Notes under the pieces: model-generated
The model's database searches: none
Told to the model about the DNA's origin: nothing
Seen by the model: the letters and a program-made list of their open reading frames with translations, nothing else
Part shown: piece by piece, positions 1-7,885 of the stretch
How the letters are laid out: every line of letters begins with the position of its first letter
How positions within the stretch are numbered: the first letter of the stretch is position 1
Assembly: GCA_038259365.1 (NCBI GenBank)
Contig: JBBSOW010000028.1
Coordinates: 1 to 34,171 of the forward strand
Length of the DNA: 34,171 nucleotides
Direction of reading: 5' to 3'
Origin: JBBSOW01 sp038259365
Lineage (GTDB): Bacteria; Actinomycetota; Actinomycetes; Propionibacteriales; Propionibacteriaceae
Position numbers and translations under genes: made by a program

Positions 1-158
1 CCATCGGCGCCACCGTCCGCTCCTCCATCGGCGCCACCCTCAACTCCGCCACCCTCCGGGTCGGGGGTGTCGGGGAACGCCATCACGTTGTCTTCGGCGT
101 TCTGTCTGGTGGCCTCGACGTTCTCTTCGCTGCCCTCAATGTTAGTCGGCTCAGTCAC
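1..158 (-). CDS. Partial hypothetical protein, N-terminal 52 residues only
   Basis: Only the beginning of this leftward gene is inside the window; the rest lies beyond the left edge. The start is a GTG at 156-158, chosen because GGAGG stands six bases upstream. The visible protein begins VTEPTNIEGSEENVEATRQN, is acidic and hydrophilic, and then runs into a low-complexity stretch built of Gly-Gly-Ala-Asp-Gly repeats. No signal peptide or membrane segment is visible in this part. It lies 113 bp downstream of the DUF4191 gene on the same strand, so it may be the last part of that operon or have its own promoter. I do not recognise the family. Start site fairly sure, function unknown. Confidence 0.6.
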   Translation of the reverse strand, partial: MTEPTNIEGSEENVEATRQNAEDNVMAFPDTPDPEGGGVEGGADGGADGGAD

Positions 159-271
159 TTGCTGCCTCCGTGCCTAGGGTCGTATTGACCGTTGAGTGCG
201 GCGCTGAACTGCGCCGTAGTGCTAGCTTGCACCCCCGCAAAGGTAGACGTCGCAGGGGGGTCGGTTAGGAG

Positions 272-1060
272 TCAGCGTCCCCGCATGGCGGAGCGAGCCC
301 CGCGCATGGAGGTCGGCATCGGGCCGCGGGGGACGGGCACCTTAGGTCGCACGGCATCCAGGGCGCGCAGCCGTGCTTTGACGTCGGTGACCTGGTGGGG
401 TTGCAACACCTTGGGCAGCTTCTTGATGCGATCGGCGACCTTGTTGAGCGGGACCTGGCCCTGCTTGTCACCCATGACGAGCGTCGTCACCTTGACGCCG
501 TAGGCGACCTTCTCGTGCTTCTTCTGCTCGCTGGTCAGCATCTGACGAACTCGGCCCGCTTCGCCTTCGCCGACGAGGACGATGCCGCCTGGGCCCAAGG
601 CCCGGTGCACCACATCCCGGTTCCGCGTGACGGCGATGGCGCTCGTGTACAACCACTGCTTCGGCAGCATCGACAGCGCTACCTCTGAAGATCCGGCCTG
701 GCCGGCGTAGCGATTGAAGGTGGCCTTTTTCACCCGCCGCACCAGCATGAGCATGGCCGCCAAGACGCCGAACATGACGCCCATGATCGCCAGATAGACA
801 GTCTGATTGATGATCAGCCCGATGATGACGGCGATGACCACCGGCACCAAGAAGGCGCCTAGCAGGACCCAGGGCAGCGGCTTGTCGAACTCGTGAGTGA
901 GCTTGTAGGCCTGCCCGATCTGCTTGAACCGGCCCATGTCGGCGGGATCGGTGCTGCTCTTGCGCCGGATCTTCTCGGCCTTGCGGGCCTGCTTGGCCTG
1001 CGCCTTGTCAACCCGCTGTGCGGCCTTGACCTCTTTGACGGTTCTCCCCGGTGTTGCCAT
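272..1060 (-). CDS. DUF4191 family membrane protein
   Basis: A 262-residue protein with a basic, Lys/Arg/Ala-rich N-terminus (residues 1-40), two adjacent membrane helices (about 64-85 and 88-106, rich in Val, Ile and Leu), then a soluble domain of about 140 residues containing a GPGGIVLVGEG segment. This architecture and its place directly behind lipA match the actinobacterial DUF4191 proteins, such as the one following lipA in mycobacteria (from family knowledge). The ATG at 1060 lies two bases after the lipA stop, so the two genes are almost certainly co-transcribed. The biochemical function is not known; a link to lipoate metabolism is suggested only by the neighbourhood. The C-terminus ends in a short basic tail. 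Confidence 0.85.
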   Translation of the reverse strand: MATPGRTVKEVKAAQRVDKAQAKQARKAEKIRRKSSTDPADMGRFKQIGQAYKLTHEFDKPLPWVLLGAFLVPVVIAVIIGLIINQTVYLAIMGVMFGVLAAMLMLVRRVKKATFNRYAGQAGSSEVALSMLPKQWLYTSAIAVTRNRDVVHRALGPGGIVLVGEGEAGRVRQMLTSEQKKHEKVAYGVKVTTLVMGDKQGQVPLNKVADRIKKLPKVLQPHQVTDVKARLRALDAVRPKVPVPRGPMPTSMRGARSAMRGR

Positions 1061-1062
1061 AG

Positions 1063-2022
1063 CTAGCGGTTCGCCTTCTCGTGGGATCCAAGCCCTGCGG
1101 ACGCGCGCGCCTCGAGGGCCTGGCGATACAGCCGACCCGCGCGGTAGGACGACCGGACCAATGGCCCGGACATGACCCCGAAGTAACCGATCTCGCTCGC
1201 CTCGGCGGCCATCTCGTCAAACTCTTCGGGGCGCACCCAGCGTTCGATGGGATGGTGCCTCGCCGAGGGGCGAAGGTATTGGGTGATCGTGATCAGCTCG
1301 GTTCCGGCCTCATGCAGATCACGCAGAGCCTGGGAAACCTCGTCGCGAGTTTCGCCCATCCCCAGGATGAGATTGGACTTGGTGACGAGGCCCGCCTCGC
1401 GGGAGGCGGTCAGCACGGCGAGCGAGCGGTCGTAGCGAAAGCCCGGCCGAATGCGCTTGAAGATGCGCGGCACGGTTTCCACGTTGTGGGCAAAGACCTC
1501 GGGCCGGGTCTCGAATAGCTGATTCAGGTAGTCGCGATTGCCGGAGAAATCGGGGGCCAGCATCTCCACCCCGACGCCGGGGTTGAGTTCGTGGATCTTG
1601 CGGATGGTCTCCGAGTACAGCCACGCACCCTCATCGGGTAAGTCGTCGCGGCACACACCAGTCACCGTGGCGTAGCGCAAGCCCATCTTCTGGACGCTTT
1701 CGGCGACTCGCAGCGGCTCCTCGCGGTCAAAATCGGCCGGCTTACCGGTGTCGATCTGACAGAAGTCGCAGCGACGCGTGCACTGGTCGCCGCCGATGAG
1801 GAAGGTGGCCTCGCGGTCTTCCCAACACTCGAAGATGTTGGGGCAGCCAGCCTCTTGGCACACGGTGTGCAGGTCTTCGTCTTGGACGAGTTTGCGTAAC
1901 TCGGTATAGGCGGGCCCCATCTTGGCCTTGGTCTTGATCCAGGCGGGCTTCTTCTCGATGGGAGTCTGAGCGTTGCGAACTTCCAGTCGCAGCAGCTTGC
2001 GTCCCTCTGGGGCGATAGTCAC
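1063..2022 (-). CDS. lipA: Lipoyl synthase LipA
   Basis: Radical SAM enzyme that inserts two sulfur atoms into octanoyl groups bound to lipoyl domains, giving the lipoyl cofactor of 2-oxoacid dehydrogenases and the glycine cleavage H protein. Both iron-sulfur cluster motifs are intact. The auxiliary cluster cysteines are C55, C60 and C66 (CX4CX5C), and the radical SAM cysteines are C81, C85 and C88 (CX3CX2C, CTRRCDFC). The conserved RSSY motif near the C-terminus, whose Ser ligates the auxiliary cluster in characterised LipA, is present. The length of 319 aa is normal. The start is a GTG at 2022, four bases after the lipB stop. The nearby sucB encodes two lipoyl domains that are likely substrates. 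Confidence 0.97.
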   Translation of the reverse strand: MTIAPEGRKLLRLEVRNAQTPIEKKPAWIKTKAKMGPAYTELRKLVQDEDLHTVCQEAGCPNIFECWEDREATFLIGGDQCTRRCDFCQIDTGKPADFDREEPLRVAESVQKMGLRYATVTGVCRDDLPDEGAWLYSETIRKIHELNPGVGVEMLAPDFSGNRDYLNQLFETRPEVFAHNVETVPRIFKRIRPGFRYDRSLAVLTASREAGLVTKSNLILGMGETRDEVSQALRDLHEAGTELITITQYLRPSARHHPIERWVRPEEFDEMAAEASEIGYFGVMSGPLVRSSYRAGRLYRQALEARASAGLGSHEKANR

Positions 2023-2026
2023 CGCT

Positions 2027-2746
2027 TCATCCTACCTTGGGTTGCAGGCCCATGACAGGCACCGGGTGGGTGCAGCCGCGCCGCGCGAGGTCGGGGGAAC
2101 GCTCATAACTTCGGAAGCGGAAGAGTTCGAGCAGGTGCGGGGTCAAGACATCGGCCACGTGCCCCAACCTCGGAGGTGGCCCGTCCACTTCGGCGGCGAT
2201 CGAGGTCACCGTGGCGTCAGCGATGCCGCAGGGCACGATGTTGTCGAACCAGGACATGTCGGGGTCTACGTTGACGGCGAATCCGTGCATGGTGGTGCCG
2301 CGGGCCACCCGAACCCCGATGGCGGCGATCTTGCGTTCGTCTCGGCGGTCGTCGGCCGCCAACCACACCCCGGAGCGACCAGGTACGCGGCCGGTGTCGA
2401 CACCCAGATCGGCCAGTCCGCGGATGAGCGCCTCTTCGAGACGACGGACGTAGTCCACCACGTACACCTTCTCGGGGAGCTTCACCAAGGGGTAGCCCAC
2501 GAGTTGGCCGGGGCCGTGCCAGGTGATCTTGCCGCCGCGGTCGACGTCGACGACGGGAGTGCCGTCGAAGGGCCGTTCGGCCGCCGTCGTTCGCCGGCCA
2601 GCCGTGTAGACGGGTGGATGCTCCAAAAGGAGGACGACCGGGTTTCTTTCACCGGCGGCTATGTCGGCGTGTAACTCGCGCTGTAACGCCCACGCCTGGT
2701 GGTAGTCGACGCGCTCCACCCCGAGGCCAAGTTTGCGGATCTCCAC
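2027..2746 (-). CDS. lipB: Octanoyl-ACP:protein octanoyltransferase LipB
   Basis: Transfers octanoate from acyl carrier protein to the lipoyl-domain lysine, the step before LipA. The 239-residue protein shows the family landmarks: the LLLEHPPVYTAGRRT segment (residues 39-53), the GGKITWHGPGQLVGYP motif (71-86), and the catalytic pair K139 (ERKIAAIGVRV) and C173 (VPCGIADATVTS). The start is taken as GTG 2746, ten bases after the permease stop. Reading further upstream is open but would extend into the permease gene with Arg/Pro-rich residues of no family likeness. The ribosome binding site is weak, so translation may depend on coupling to the upstream gene. It is followed immediately by lipA. 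Confidence 0.95.
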   Translation of the reverse strand: MEIRKLGLGVERVDYHQAWALQRELHADIAAGERNPVVLLLEHPPVYTAGRRTTAAERPFDGTPVVDVDRGGKITWHGPGQLVGYPLVKLPEKVYVVDYVRRLEEALIRGLADLGVDTGRVPGRSGVWLAADDRRDERKIAAIGVRVARGTTMHGFAVNVDPDMSWFDNIVPCGIADATVTSIAAEVDGPPPRLGHVADVLTPHLLELFRFRSYERSPDLARRGCTHPVPVMGLQPKVG

Positions 2747-2756
2747 GCCGCCGAGT

Positions 2757-3860
2757 CTAGCTCGCCTGGTCCTTTGCGACCTGTTCTCGCGGGCTGGCCA
2801 CCGACACCCGGCCCGAGTTGGGCCGCTCGCGCTTGATCTGTTGATCTTCGGTGTCCTTGGCGCGCAGGAACACGGCAACCCAGTGCAGGCGCGGGTCGGA
2901 ATCGATCAACAGACTCTTGAAGAACAGCGTCAGCGGCACCGCCAGCAGAGCACCCAGCGGGCCGATGACAGCGGTCCAGAACACCAGCGACACGAAGGTG
3001 ACAGTGGTGTTCAAGCCGACGGCGTCGCCGGTGAACTTCGGCTGGATGATGCTCTGCATGATGAAGTTGATAGCGCTGTAAACGATTACGACGACCAGGG
3101 CCTCCACGGGGCCGGCGTCCAGCAAGGCCAACAGCGCAGGCGGGATGACGCCCAAGACGAACCCCACGTTGGGGATGAAGTTGGTGACGAAGGCGATGAT
3201 GCCCCACACCCAGAACAGCGGCACCCCAATGATGGCCAGCGCGACGACGTCCATGGCGGCCACGATGGCGCCGAAGATCGTGTTGACGGCCCAATAGCGC
3301 CGGATCCGGACGGCGAAATCGTGCAAGGCCACCGATAGGTACGGGCGTCGCTTGAGCAACACCTCTGCTCGTCCCGAGACTTGCTGGGTGTCGACGATCA
3401 AGAACGCCAGCAGGATCATCAACAAGATCATCTGGGAGGACGCAGAGCTGAGGCTGGCCAAGGTGGCTTGAGCGATCGTCACGATCCGGCCCACGTCGAT
3501 CGTGCCGATCATCCGACGCAGGTCCTCGACGTTGAGCCCGTATTGAGCCAACACCGCCAGGCCCTGTTGATACAGGTCGGCGAATTTGCCGGAGTACTCG
3601 GGCAACACCCGGGTGAGTTGGGTGATGGCCGTGGCGAGGGCGAACAACAACCCGACGAGGATGACGTAGAGAAGGGCGAGCACGGCGATGGAGGCGAGCC
3701 ATCGCGGTATCCGCTGGCGTACCAGCCAGCTCCGCAGCGGGCCGACCGTCAGGATGAGGGTGATCGCGAAAAAGGCCGGTCCGATGATGCTGGCGTACAG
3801 GCCCAGACCGTAGGTGCCTACGATGATGCCCGCCATGAGGACGATGAAGGTGAGCCCCAC
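2757..3860 (-). CDS. AI-2E family transporter (PerM/YdiK-like permease)
   Basis: A 367-residue membrane protein with about seven to eight hydrophobic helices, a central soluble segment (LTRVLPEYSGKFADLYQQG and onward) and the late motif PLGALLAVPLTLFFKSLL that is typical of the AI-2E/PerM family. Members export small molecules or ions; the substrate cannot be told here. The charged C-terminal tail (residues about 335-367) is cytosolic by prediction. The GTG at 3860 is the only ordinary start in this frame before the first helix, but it has no clear ribosome binding site. The frame stays open and coding-like back to the sucB stop at 4052, so the N-terminus is doubtful (see findings). It sits between sucB and lipB in the same operon. 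Confidence 0.85.
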   Translation of the reverse strand: MGLTFIVLMAGIIVGTYGLGLYASIIGPAFFAITLILTVGPLRSWLVRQRIPRWLASIAVLALLYVILVGLLFALATAITQLTRVLPEYSGKFADLYQQGLAVLAQYGLNVEDLRRMIGTIDVGRIVTIAQATLASLSSASSQMILLMILLAFLIVDTQQVSGRAEVLLKRRPYLSVALHDFAVRIRRYWAVNTIFGAIVAAMDVVALAIIGVPLFWVWGIIAFVTNFIPNVGFVLGVIPPALLALLDAGPVEALVVVIVYSAINFIMQSIIQPKFTGDAVGLNTTVTFVSLVFWTAVIGPLGALLAVPLTLFFKSLLIDSDPRLHWVAVFLRAKDTEDQQIKRERPNSGRVSVASPREQVAKDQAS

Positions 3861-4051
3861 GGGTGGCCCGGTATCGGCTACGGCTTCGGCGGCCTTGTGT
3901 GTGCCCGCCAGTTCGGCGACGACACTGGCCTCCGTCGCTCCGGCGGCGATGGAGGCCTCGACGCGATCGTGGCTCTCACCGGGCGCAGCGGCGGGGCCGG
4001 AGTCGGGATGTTTCCCCGAACCCGGCCCCGCCGATGGATCGCCTTGAGTGT

Positions 4052-5983
4052 TCAGAGGCCGAGCTCCGCAGCGAAATCGCCGGCCTCGAGGCGAGCCTTG
4101 ACCGCGCTGAGGAAGCGAGCGGCGTCGGCCCCGTCCACGATGCGGTGGTCGTAGGACATCGACAGGTACATCATGTCTCGGATGGCGATGGTGTCCCCGA
4201 GTCGCTCGTCGAAGACGACCATCGCCCGCTTCACCAAGGCACCGGTGCCGAGAATGGCCACCTGCGGCTGGTTGATGATGGGCGAATCCATCAACGTGCC
4301 GGCCGAGCCGTAGTTGGTGATGGTGAAGGTGCCACCGGTGAGATCGTCGGGGGTGACCTTGTTGGTCCGGGTTCGCTCCGCCAGATCGGCGATCTTGCGA
4401 GCCATGCCGGCCAGGTTGAGGTCTCCGGCCTCCTTGATCACCGGGACCATCAGGCCCTTCTCGGTATCCACGGCGATGCCGAGGTTCTCCGAGCCGGCGT
4501 AGGTGATCGTGCCCGCGTCGGTATCGATGGTCGCGTTGACCTTGGGGAACTGCTTGAGCGCCTCCACCGCGGCCGCCGCGATGAACGGCAGGTAAGACAG
4601 CTTGGCGCCCTCCCGCTTGGCGAACTCGACCTTGGCCTGGGCGCGCAAGCGAGAAATGGCGGTCAGATCGACCTCGACGGTCGCCGTGAGCTGAGCCGAG
4701 ACCTGAAGGGACTCCACCATGCGCTTGGCTATGGTGGCTCGCAGCCTCGACATCTTCTCGGTGGTGCCCCGCTTGGCCTGCGCGTCCGGGCTCGAAGCCC
4801 TGCCCGAGCTCGACTTGGCCGGTGCCGGCTTCTCCGACTCGGTCCTCGCCGCCGCATCCTTCTCGGCCTGCTCAGCGTCCTTCTGGGCCTGCGCAGCATC
4901 GGACTCGGCCTTCTCGGAGTCCCGCTTGGCCTTATCGGCCGCGTCCAGAACATCCTGCTTGCGGATGCGCCCGCCGACACCGGTTCCCTCGAGGGAACTC
5001 AGGTCGACGTTGTGCTGCCCGGCCAGCTTGCGCACGAGCGGGGTGACGTAGACGACCTCCTCGCCGCCAGCCCGAGGGGCCGCTTGGGGGGCTTCCTTAG
5101 CGTTCTCCGACTCGGCGGGCTTGTCCTCTTTGGCGGGCTTGTCCTCCTTGGCGGTTTCTTCCTTCGCGGGTTCCTCGGTTTTGGCGGGCTTCTCTTCGAC
5201 GGCGGGCGGTTCTTGACCGCCCTCGTCGCCGGCCTCGGCCTGCGCCTGCGAGCCGGGCTCGCTCACCTCGTTCTCGCCCGAGTCTTCCGTCTCGCCGCCA
5301 CCGGAGGACGCCTGGCTGGCGTCGCCGACAATGGCCAGCACGGTGCCGACCTCGACGGTTTCATCCTCTTGGACGCGGATCTCCAGCAGTGTGCCCGCAA
5401 CGGGTGACGGGAGTTCGGTGTCGACCTTGTCGGTAGACACCTCCAACAGGGCTTCGTCGGCCTCGACCTCGTCCCCGACCTCCTTCAGCCAGCGGGAGAC
5501 GGTGCCCTCGGTGACGCTCTCGCCCAAGGCTGGCAGCGTCACTTCGGTGCCGCTCGAACCACCGCCGGAAGGGGCGTCCTTACTCGAGTCGTCAGCCTCG
5601 TCGCCGGCAGACTCGTCCTCGCCGGAGTCGGCGGGTGCCGACTCCGCGCTCGTGTCTTCCTCTTCTTCGGCGGAGTCCTCTTCGGCGGATTCGTCCTCAC
5701 TCGAGTCGGCATCCTCAGCCGGACCCTCGTCGGAAGCGCCCTCCTCGGCGTCACCGATGACGGCCAGCACCGTGCCCACCTCGACGGTCTCGTCCTCTTC
5801 GACCTTGATCTCCAAGACGGTGCCGGCGACGGGAGAGGGGATCTCGGTGTCGACCTTGTCGGTGGATACCTCGAGCAAGGCCTCGTCGGCCTCGACGGTG
5901 TCACCCACTTGCTTCAGCCAGCGGGAGACGGTGCCTTCGGTCACGCTTTCGCCGAGGGCAGGAAGTTCAACTGAAGTCGACAT
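4052..5983 (-). CDS. sucB: 2-oxoglutarate dehydrogenase E2 (dihydrolipoyl succinyltransferase), two lipoyl domains
   Basis: E2 core enzyme of the 2-oxoglutarate dehydrogenase complex; actinobacterial homologues may also serve pyruvate dehydrogenase. Domains in order: lipoyl domain 1 (residues about 3-78, lipoylated K43 in STDKVDT), an Asp/Glu/Ser-rich linker (79-145), lipoyl domain 2 (146-221, K186), an Ala/Pro/Lys/Glu linker, the E3-binding domain (about 310-347, TPLVRKLAGQHNVDLSSLEG), a second Ala-rich helical linker, and the acyltransferase domain (about 410-643) with the catalytic DHRIVDG motif. ATG 5983 was chosen because GAAGGA stands eight bases upstream; the in-frame TTG two codons earlier is too close to it. 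The protein has 643 aa. It lies 53 bp downstream of lpdA, its E3 partner. Confidence 0.95.
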   Translation of the reverse strand: MSTSVELPALGESVTEGTVSRWLKQVGDTVEADEALLEVSTDKVDTEIPSPVAGTVLEIKVEEDETVEVGTVLAVIGDAEEGASDEGPAEDADSSEDESAEEDSAEEEEDTSAESAPADSGEDESAGDEADDSSKDAPSGGGSSGTEVTLPALGESVTEGTVSRWLKEVGDEVEADEALLEVSTDKVDTELPSPVAGTLLEIRVQEDETVEVGTVLAIVGDASQASSGGGETEDSGENEVSEPGSQAQAEAGDEGGQEPPAVEEKPAKTEEPAKEETAKEDKPAKEDKPAESENAKEAPQAAPRAGGEEVVYVTPLVRKLAGQHNVDLSSLEGTGVGGRIRKQDVLDAADKAKRDSEKAESDAAQAQKDAEQAEKDAAARTESEKPAPAKSSSGRASSPDAQAKRGTTEKMSRLRATIAKRMVESLQVSAQLTATVEVDLTAISRLRAQAKVEFAKREGAKLSYLPFIAAAAVEALKQFPKVNATIDTDAGTITYAGSENLGIAVDTEKGLMVPVIKEAGDLNLAGMARKIADLAERTRTNKVTPDDLTGGTFTITNYGSAGTLMDSPIINQPQVAILGTGALVKRAMVVFDERLGDTIAIRDMMYLSMSYDHRIVDGADAARFLSAVKARLEAGDFAAELGL

Positions 5984-6024
5984 GTGCAAGTTCCTTCGTG
6001 GTGGTCCGGTGGCGGTACGGGCTC

Positions 6025-6030
6025 AGCCTA
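6025..6030 (-). promoter_or_regulatory. Possible internal -10 box before sucB
   Basis: Read on the minus strand this is TAGGCT, a common actinobacterial -10 form, 41 bases before the sucB start in the gap behind lpdA. No convincing -35 accompanies it, so a separate sucB promoter is only a possibility. Confidence 0.25.
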
Positions 6031-6036
6031 GCTGTA

Positions 6037-7449
6037 TCAAGAATGAAGATGTAGAGGCTTCCCCGCTAAGGCGAGGTGAGCTTCGCCCAGGGCCTCGTTT
6101 TGCGTCGGGTGGGCGTGTAGATGGGGGGCCACGTCCTCAGGGTAGGCCTCCCAGCCGGTCGTGAGTTGCGCCTCGCCGATAAGTTCGGAAACGCCGTCGC
6201 CCACCATCGTCACGCCGACGACGGGGCCATCCAGGCGGCGGATCACCTTGACGAACCCGCTCGTCTGGAGAATCTGGGAGCGGCCGTTGCCGCCCAAGTC
6301 GTAGCGAGTGACGGCGACGTCGCCGAACGCGTCGCGGGCCTTGGTCTCGCTCAACCCGACGGAGGCGATTTCTGGGGAGCTGTAGGTGACCCGGGGAATC
6401 TGGTCGTCGGTGATCCGGGTGGGCGGCCGGGAGAGCGAGCCGTCGCGGTGGGCGATCTCCTCCGCCACGAAGATGCCGTGGGAAAAGCCGCGATGCGCCA
6501 GCTGCAATCCCGCCACGATGTCGCCGACCGCGTAGACCCCCGGCACCGAGGTCTGCAGCCTGTCGTCGGTGGAAACGTAGCCGCGTTCGAGCTCGATGCC
6601 CACCTCTGGCATGCCCAGCCCCGCGGTGGCCGGGCCGCGTCCCGCCGCCACCAGCAGAAGGTCCGCACTCAGCAACGTGCCGTCGGTCAGCGTCGCGTGC
6701 ACGGCGGTGTCGACCGCGACGGCGCTCACTCCTTGGCCGCACGAGACGGTGATACCGCGCTTGACGAGCGCGCGGTGTAGGGCCTTGGAAGCGTCGGGAT
6801 CTTCGTCGGCGACGAGGCGAGCGAGCGCCTCGACGATGTGCACCTCGACACCCAGGGAGCGCCAAGCAGAAGCGAACTCGACGCCGATCACGCCGCCCCC
6901 CAACACGATCGCCGAGGCGGGAAGCTCGGTGAGCTGGAGCGCACCGTCGCTGGTGACAATTCGGTCGCCGTCGACGGGAACCTCGGGGAGGGTCCGTGGC
7001 GATGAACCCGTGGCGAGCACCGTCGAACGCCCTTGCAGGCGCGTGATCGTGCCGTCGGCGCCCTGGACGTCGACCGCGACGGTGGTGTCGTCGCGGACGA
7101 GCCGACCCCAGCCCGCGTGCACGTCGATGCCGCGGGATGAGATGAGCCCCTTCAGGCCACCGTAGAGCTTGTTGACTACGCCGTCGGAGTAGGCCCGCAC
7201 GGCCATGACATCGACCGATTCCACGGCGGAGTTGATGCCGAGCCGGGGTCCGTGCCGGGCGGTGTCGGCCACCTCGCCGGCGTGCAGCCAGGCCTTGGTC
7301 GGGATGCAACCCCGGTGCAGACACGTGCCGCCGAGTTCGGCGGACTCGACTAGCGCCACGCGCATACCGAGTTGGGCGGCCCGAAGCGCGGCGGCGTACC
7401 CACCGCTGCCGCCACCCAGGACGAGCAGATCGTAGGGCTCGAAACTCAT
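6037..7449 (-). CDS. lpdA: Dihydrolipoyl dehydrogenase (E3)
   Basis: FAD enzyme that reoxidises the dihydrolipoyl groups of E2 and reduces NAD+. The 470-residue protein shows the FAD-binding GGGSGG near the N-terminus (residues 12-17), the redox-active disulfide C43/C48 (GGTCLHRGCIPTK), the NAD-binding LGGGVIGVEFAS, the second FAD motif YAVGDI, and the C-terminal HAHPTQNE with the catalytic His-Glu pair. ATG 7449 is preceded by AAGGA at seven bases. Longer reading frames upstream carry no family sequence. The gene opens the lpdA-sucB-permease-lipB-lipA-DUF4191 run, whose members make and use lipoyl groups. It diverges from the small gene at 7520. Confidence 0.96.
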   Translation of the reverse strand: MSFEPYDLLVLGGGSGGYAAALRAAQLGMRVALVESAELGGTCLHRGCIPTKAWLHAGEVADTARHGPRLGINSAVESVDVMAVRAYSDGVVNKLYGGLKGLISSRGIDVHAGWGRLVRDDTTVAVDVQGADGTITRLQGRSTVLATGSSPRTLPEVPVDGDRIVTSDGALQLTELPASAIVLGGGVIGVEFASAWRSLGVEVHIVEALARLVADEDPDASKALHRALVKRGITVSCGQGVSAVAVDTAVHATLTDGTLLSADLLLVAAGRGPATAGLGMPEVGIELERGYVSTDDRLQTSVPGVYAVGDIVAGLQLAHRGFSHGIFVAEEIAHRDGSLSRPPTRITDDQIPRVTYSSPEIASVGLSETKARDAFGDVAVTRYDLGGNGRSQILQTSGFVKVIRRLDGPVVGVTMVGDGVSELIGEAQLTTGWEAYPEDVAPHLHAHPTQNEALGEAHLALAGKPLHLHS

Positions 7450-7507
7450 GGCAGTATCCTTGCACGCCGGCGGAGATCCACGACGAGCGAAAGTTGGTCG
7501 CTTTCGC

Positions 7508-7513
7508 CATAAT
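7508..7513 (+). promoter_or_regulatory. Candidate -10 box for leaderless small gene
   Basis: CATAAT ends seven bases before the GTG at 7520 and no Shine-Dalgarno sequence is visible, which fits leaderless transcription. The -35 region is not recognisable. Confidence 0.4.
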
Positions 7514-7519
7514 GGCCTT

Positions 7520-7840
7520 GTGGGCCTGCTATCACGGATCAAAAGGCGGAAGAGCTCGGCGTCGGACGACCGCCGCGCCGACGACGCGGTGACGCTCTAT
7601 TTGGCCGAGTTCGTCGCCACCCATCGCGGTGTGGAGGCCTACGTCGAACAACCCACGCAGATGAATCCACCGACTGTGCTCCTCGTGGCCTTCGACGGGG
7701 AATGGACCCGGCGGCGGGTCCCCTCCGACGCCTGGGGTCACAAGTTCGCCGAGCACCACACCATCCCGAGCTACGACGCGGCCGTGGTCGGCTATCCGCA
7801 GCGGATGCGCGACTACAACCGCCGCCAGCGGCGGAAGTAG
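7520..7840 (+). CDS. Conserved hypothetical protein, 106 aa
   Basis: A small soluble, Arg-rich protein. It begins MGLLSRIKRRK, has a central part with TVLLVAFDGEWTRRRVPS, and ends in a strongly basic tail (YNRRQRRK). No membrane helix, cysteine motif or known domain is visible. GTG 7520 is chosen because a candidate -10 box lies seven bases before it and because residues read further upstream overlap the divergent lpdA start. The gene converges with pepA, leaving 45 bp between the stops without a hairpin. Similar small proteins occur beside lpd/pepA in actinobacteria as far as I recall, but I cannot name a function. Codon use is coding-like, so the gene is probably real. Confidence 0.7.
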   Translation: MGLLSRIKRRKSSASDDRRADDAVTLYLAEFVATHRGVEAYVEQPTQMNPPTVLLVAFDGEWTRRRVPSDAWGHKFAEHHTIPSYDAAVVGYPQRMRDYNRRQRRK

Positions 7841-7885
7841 CCGGGCGCACGTCCCAATCCGAACCCTGGACAGGCGCAAAGACTG

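Noticed and set aside
159..271. Short inverted repeat (GGCGC AGTTCA GCGCC) after the DUF4191 gene
   Set aside because: Five-base arms in GC-rich DNA are expected by chance, and no T-tract follows.
2747..2878. Upstream extension of lipB by 44 codons
   Set aside because: It overlaps the permease gene and reads as Arg/Ser/Pro-rich sequence unrelated to LipB.
4860..5230. Repetitive DNA in the sucB linkers considered as a possible mobile or satellite repeat
   Set aside because: The repeats follow codons for Ala, Lys, Glu and Pro linkers and stay in frame, so they are protein low complexity and not a separate element.
3863..5407. Long plus-strand open frame of 514 codons opposite the permease and sucB
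   Set aside because: It lies antisense to sucB and has Arg/Gly/Leu-rich composition typical of a GC-rich shadow frame. sucB matches its family throughout.
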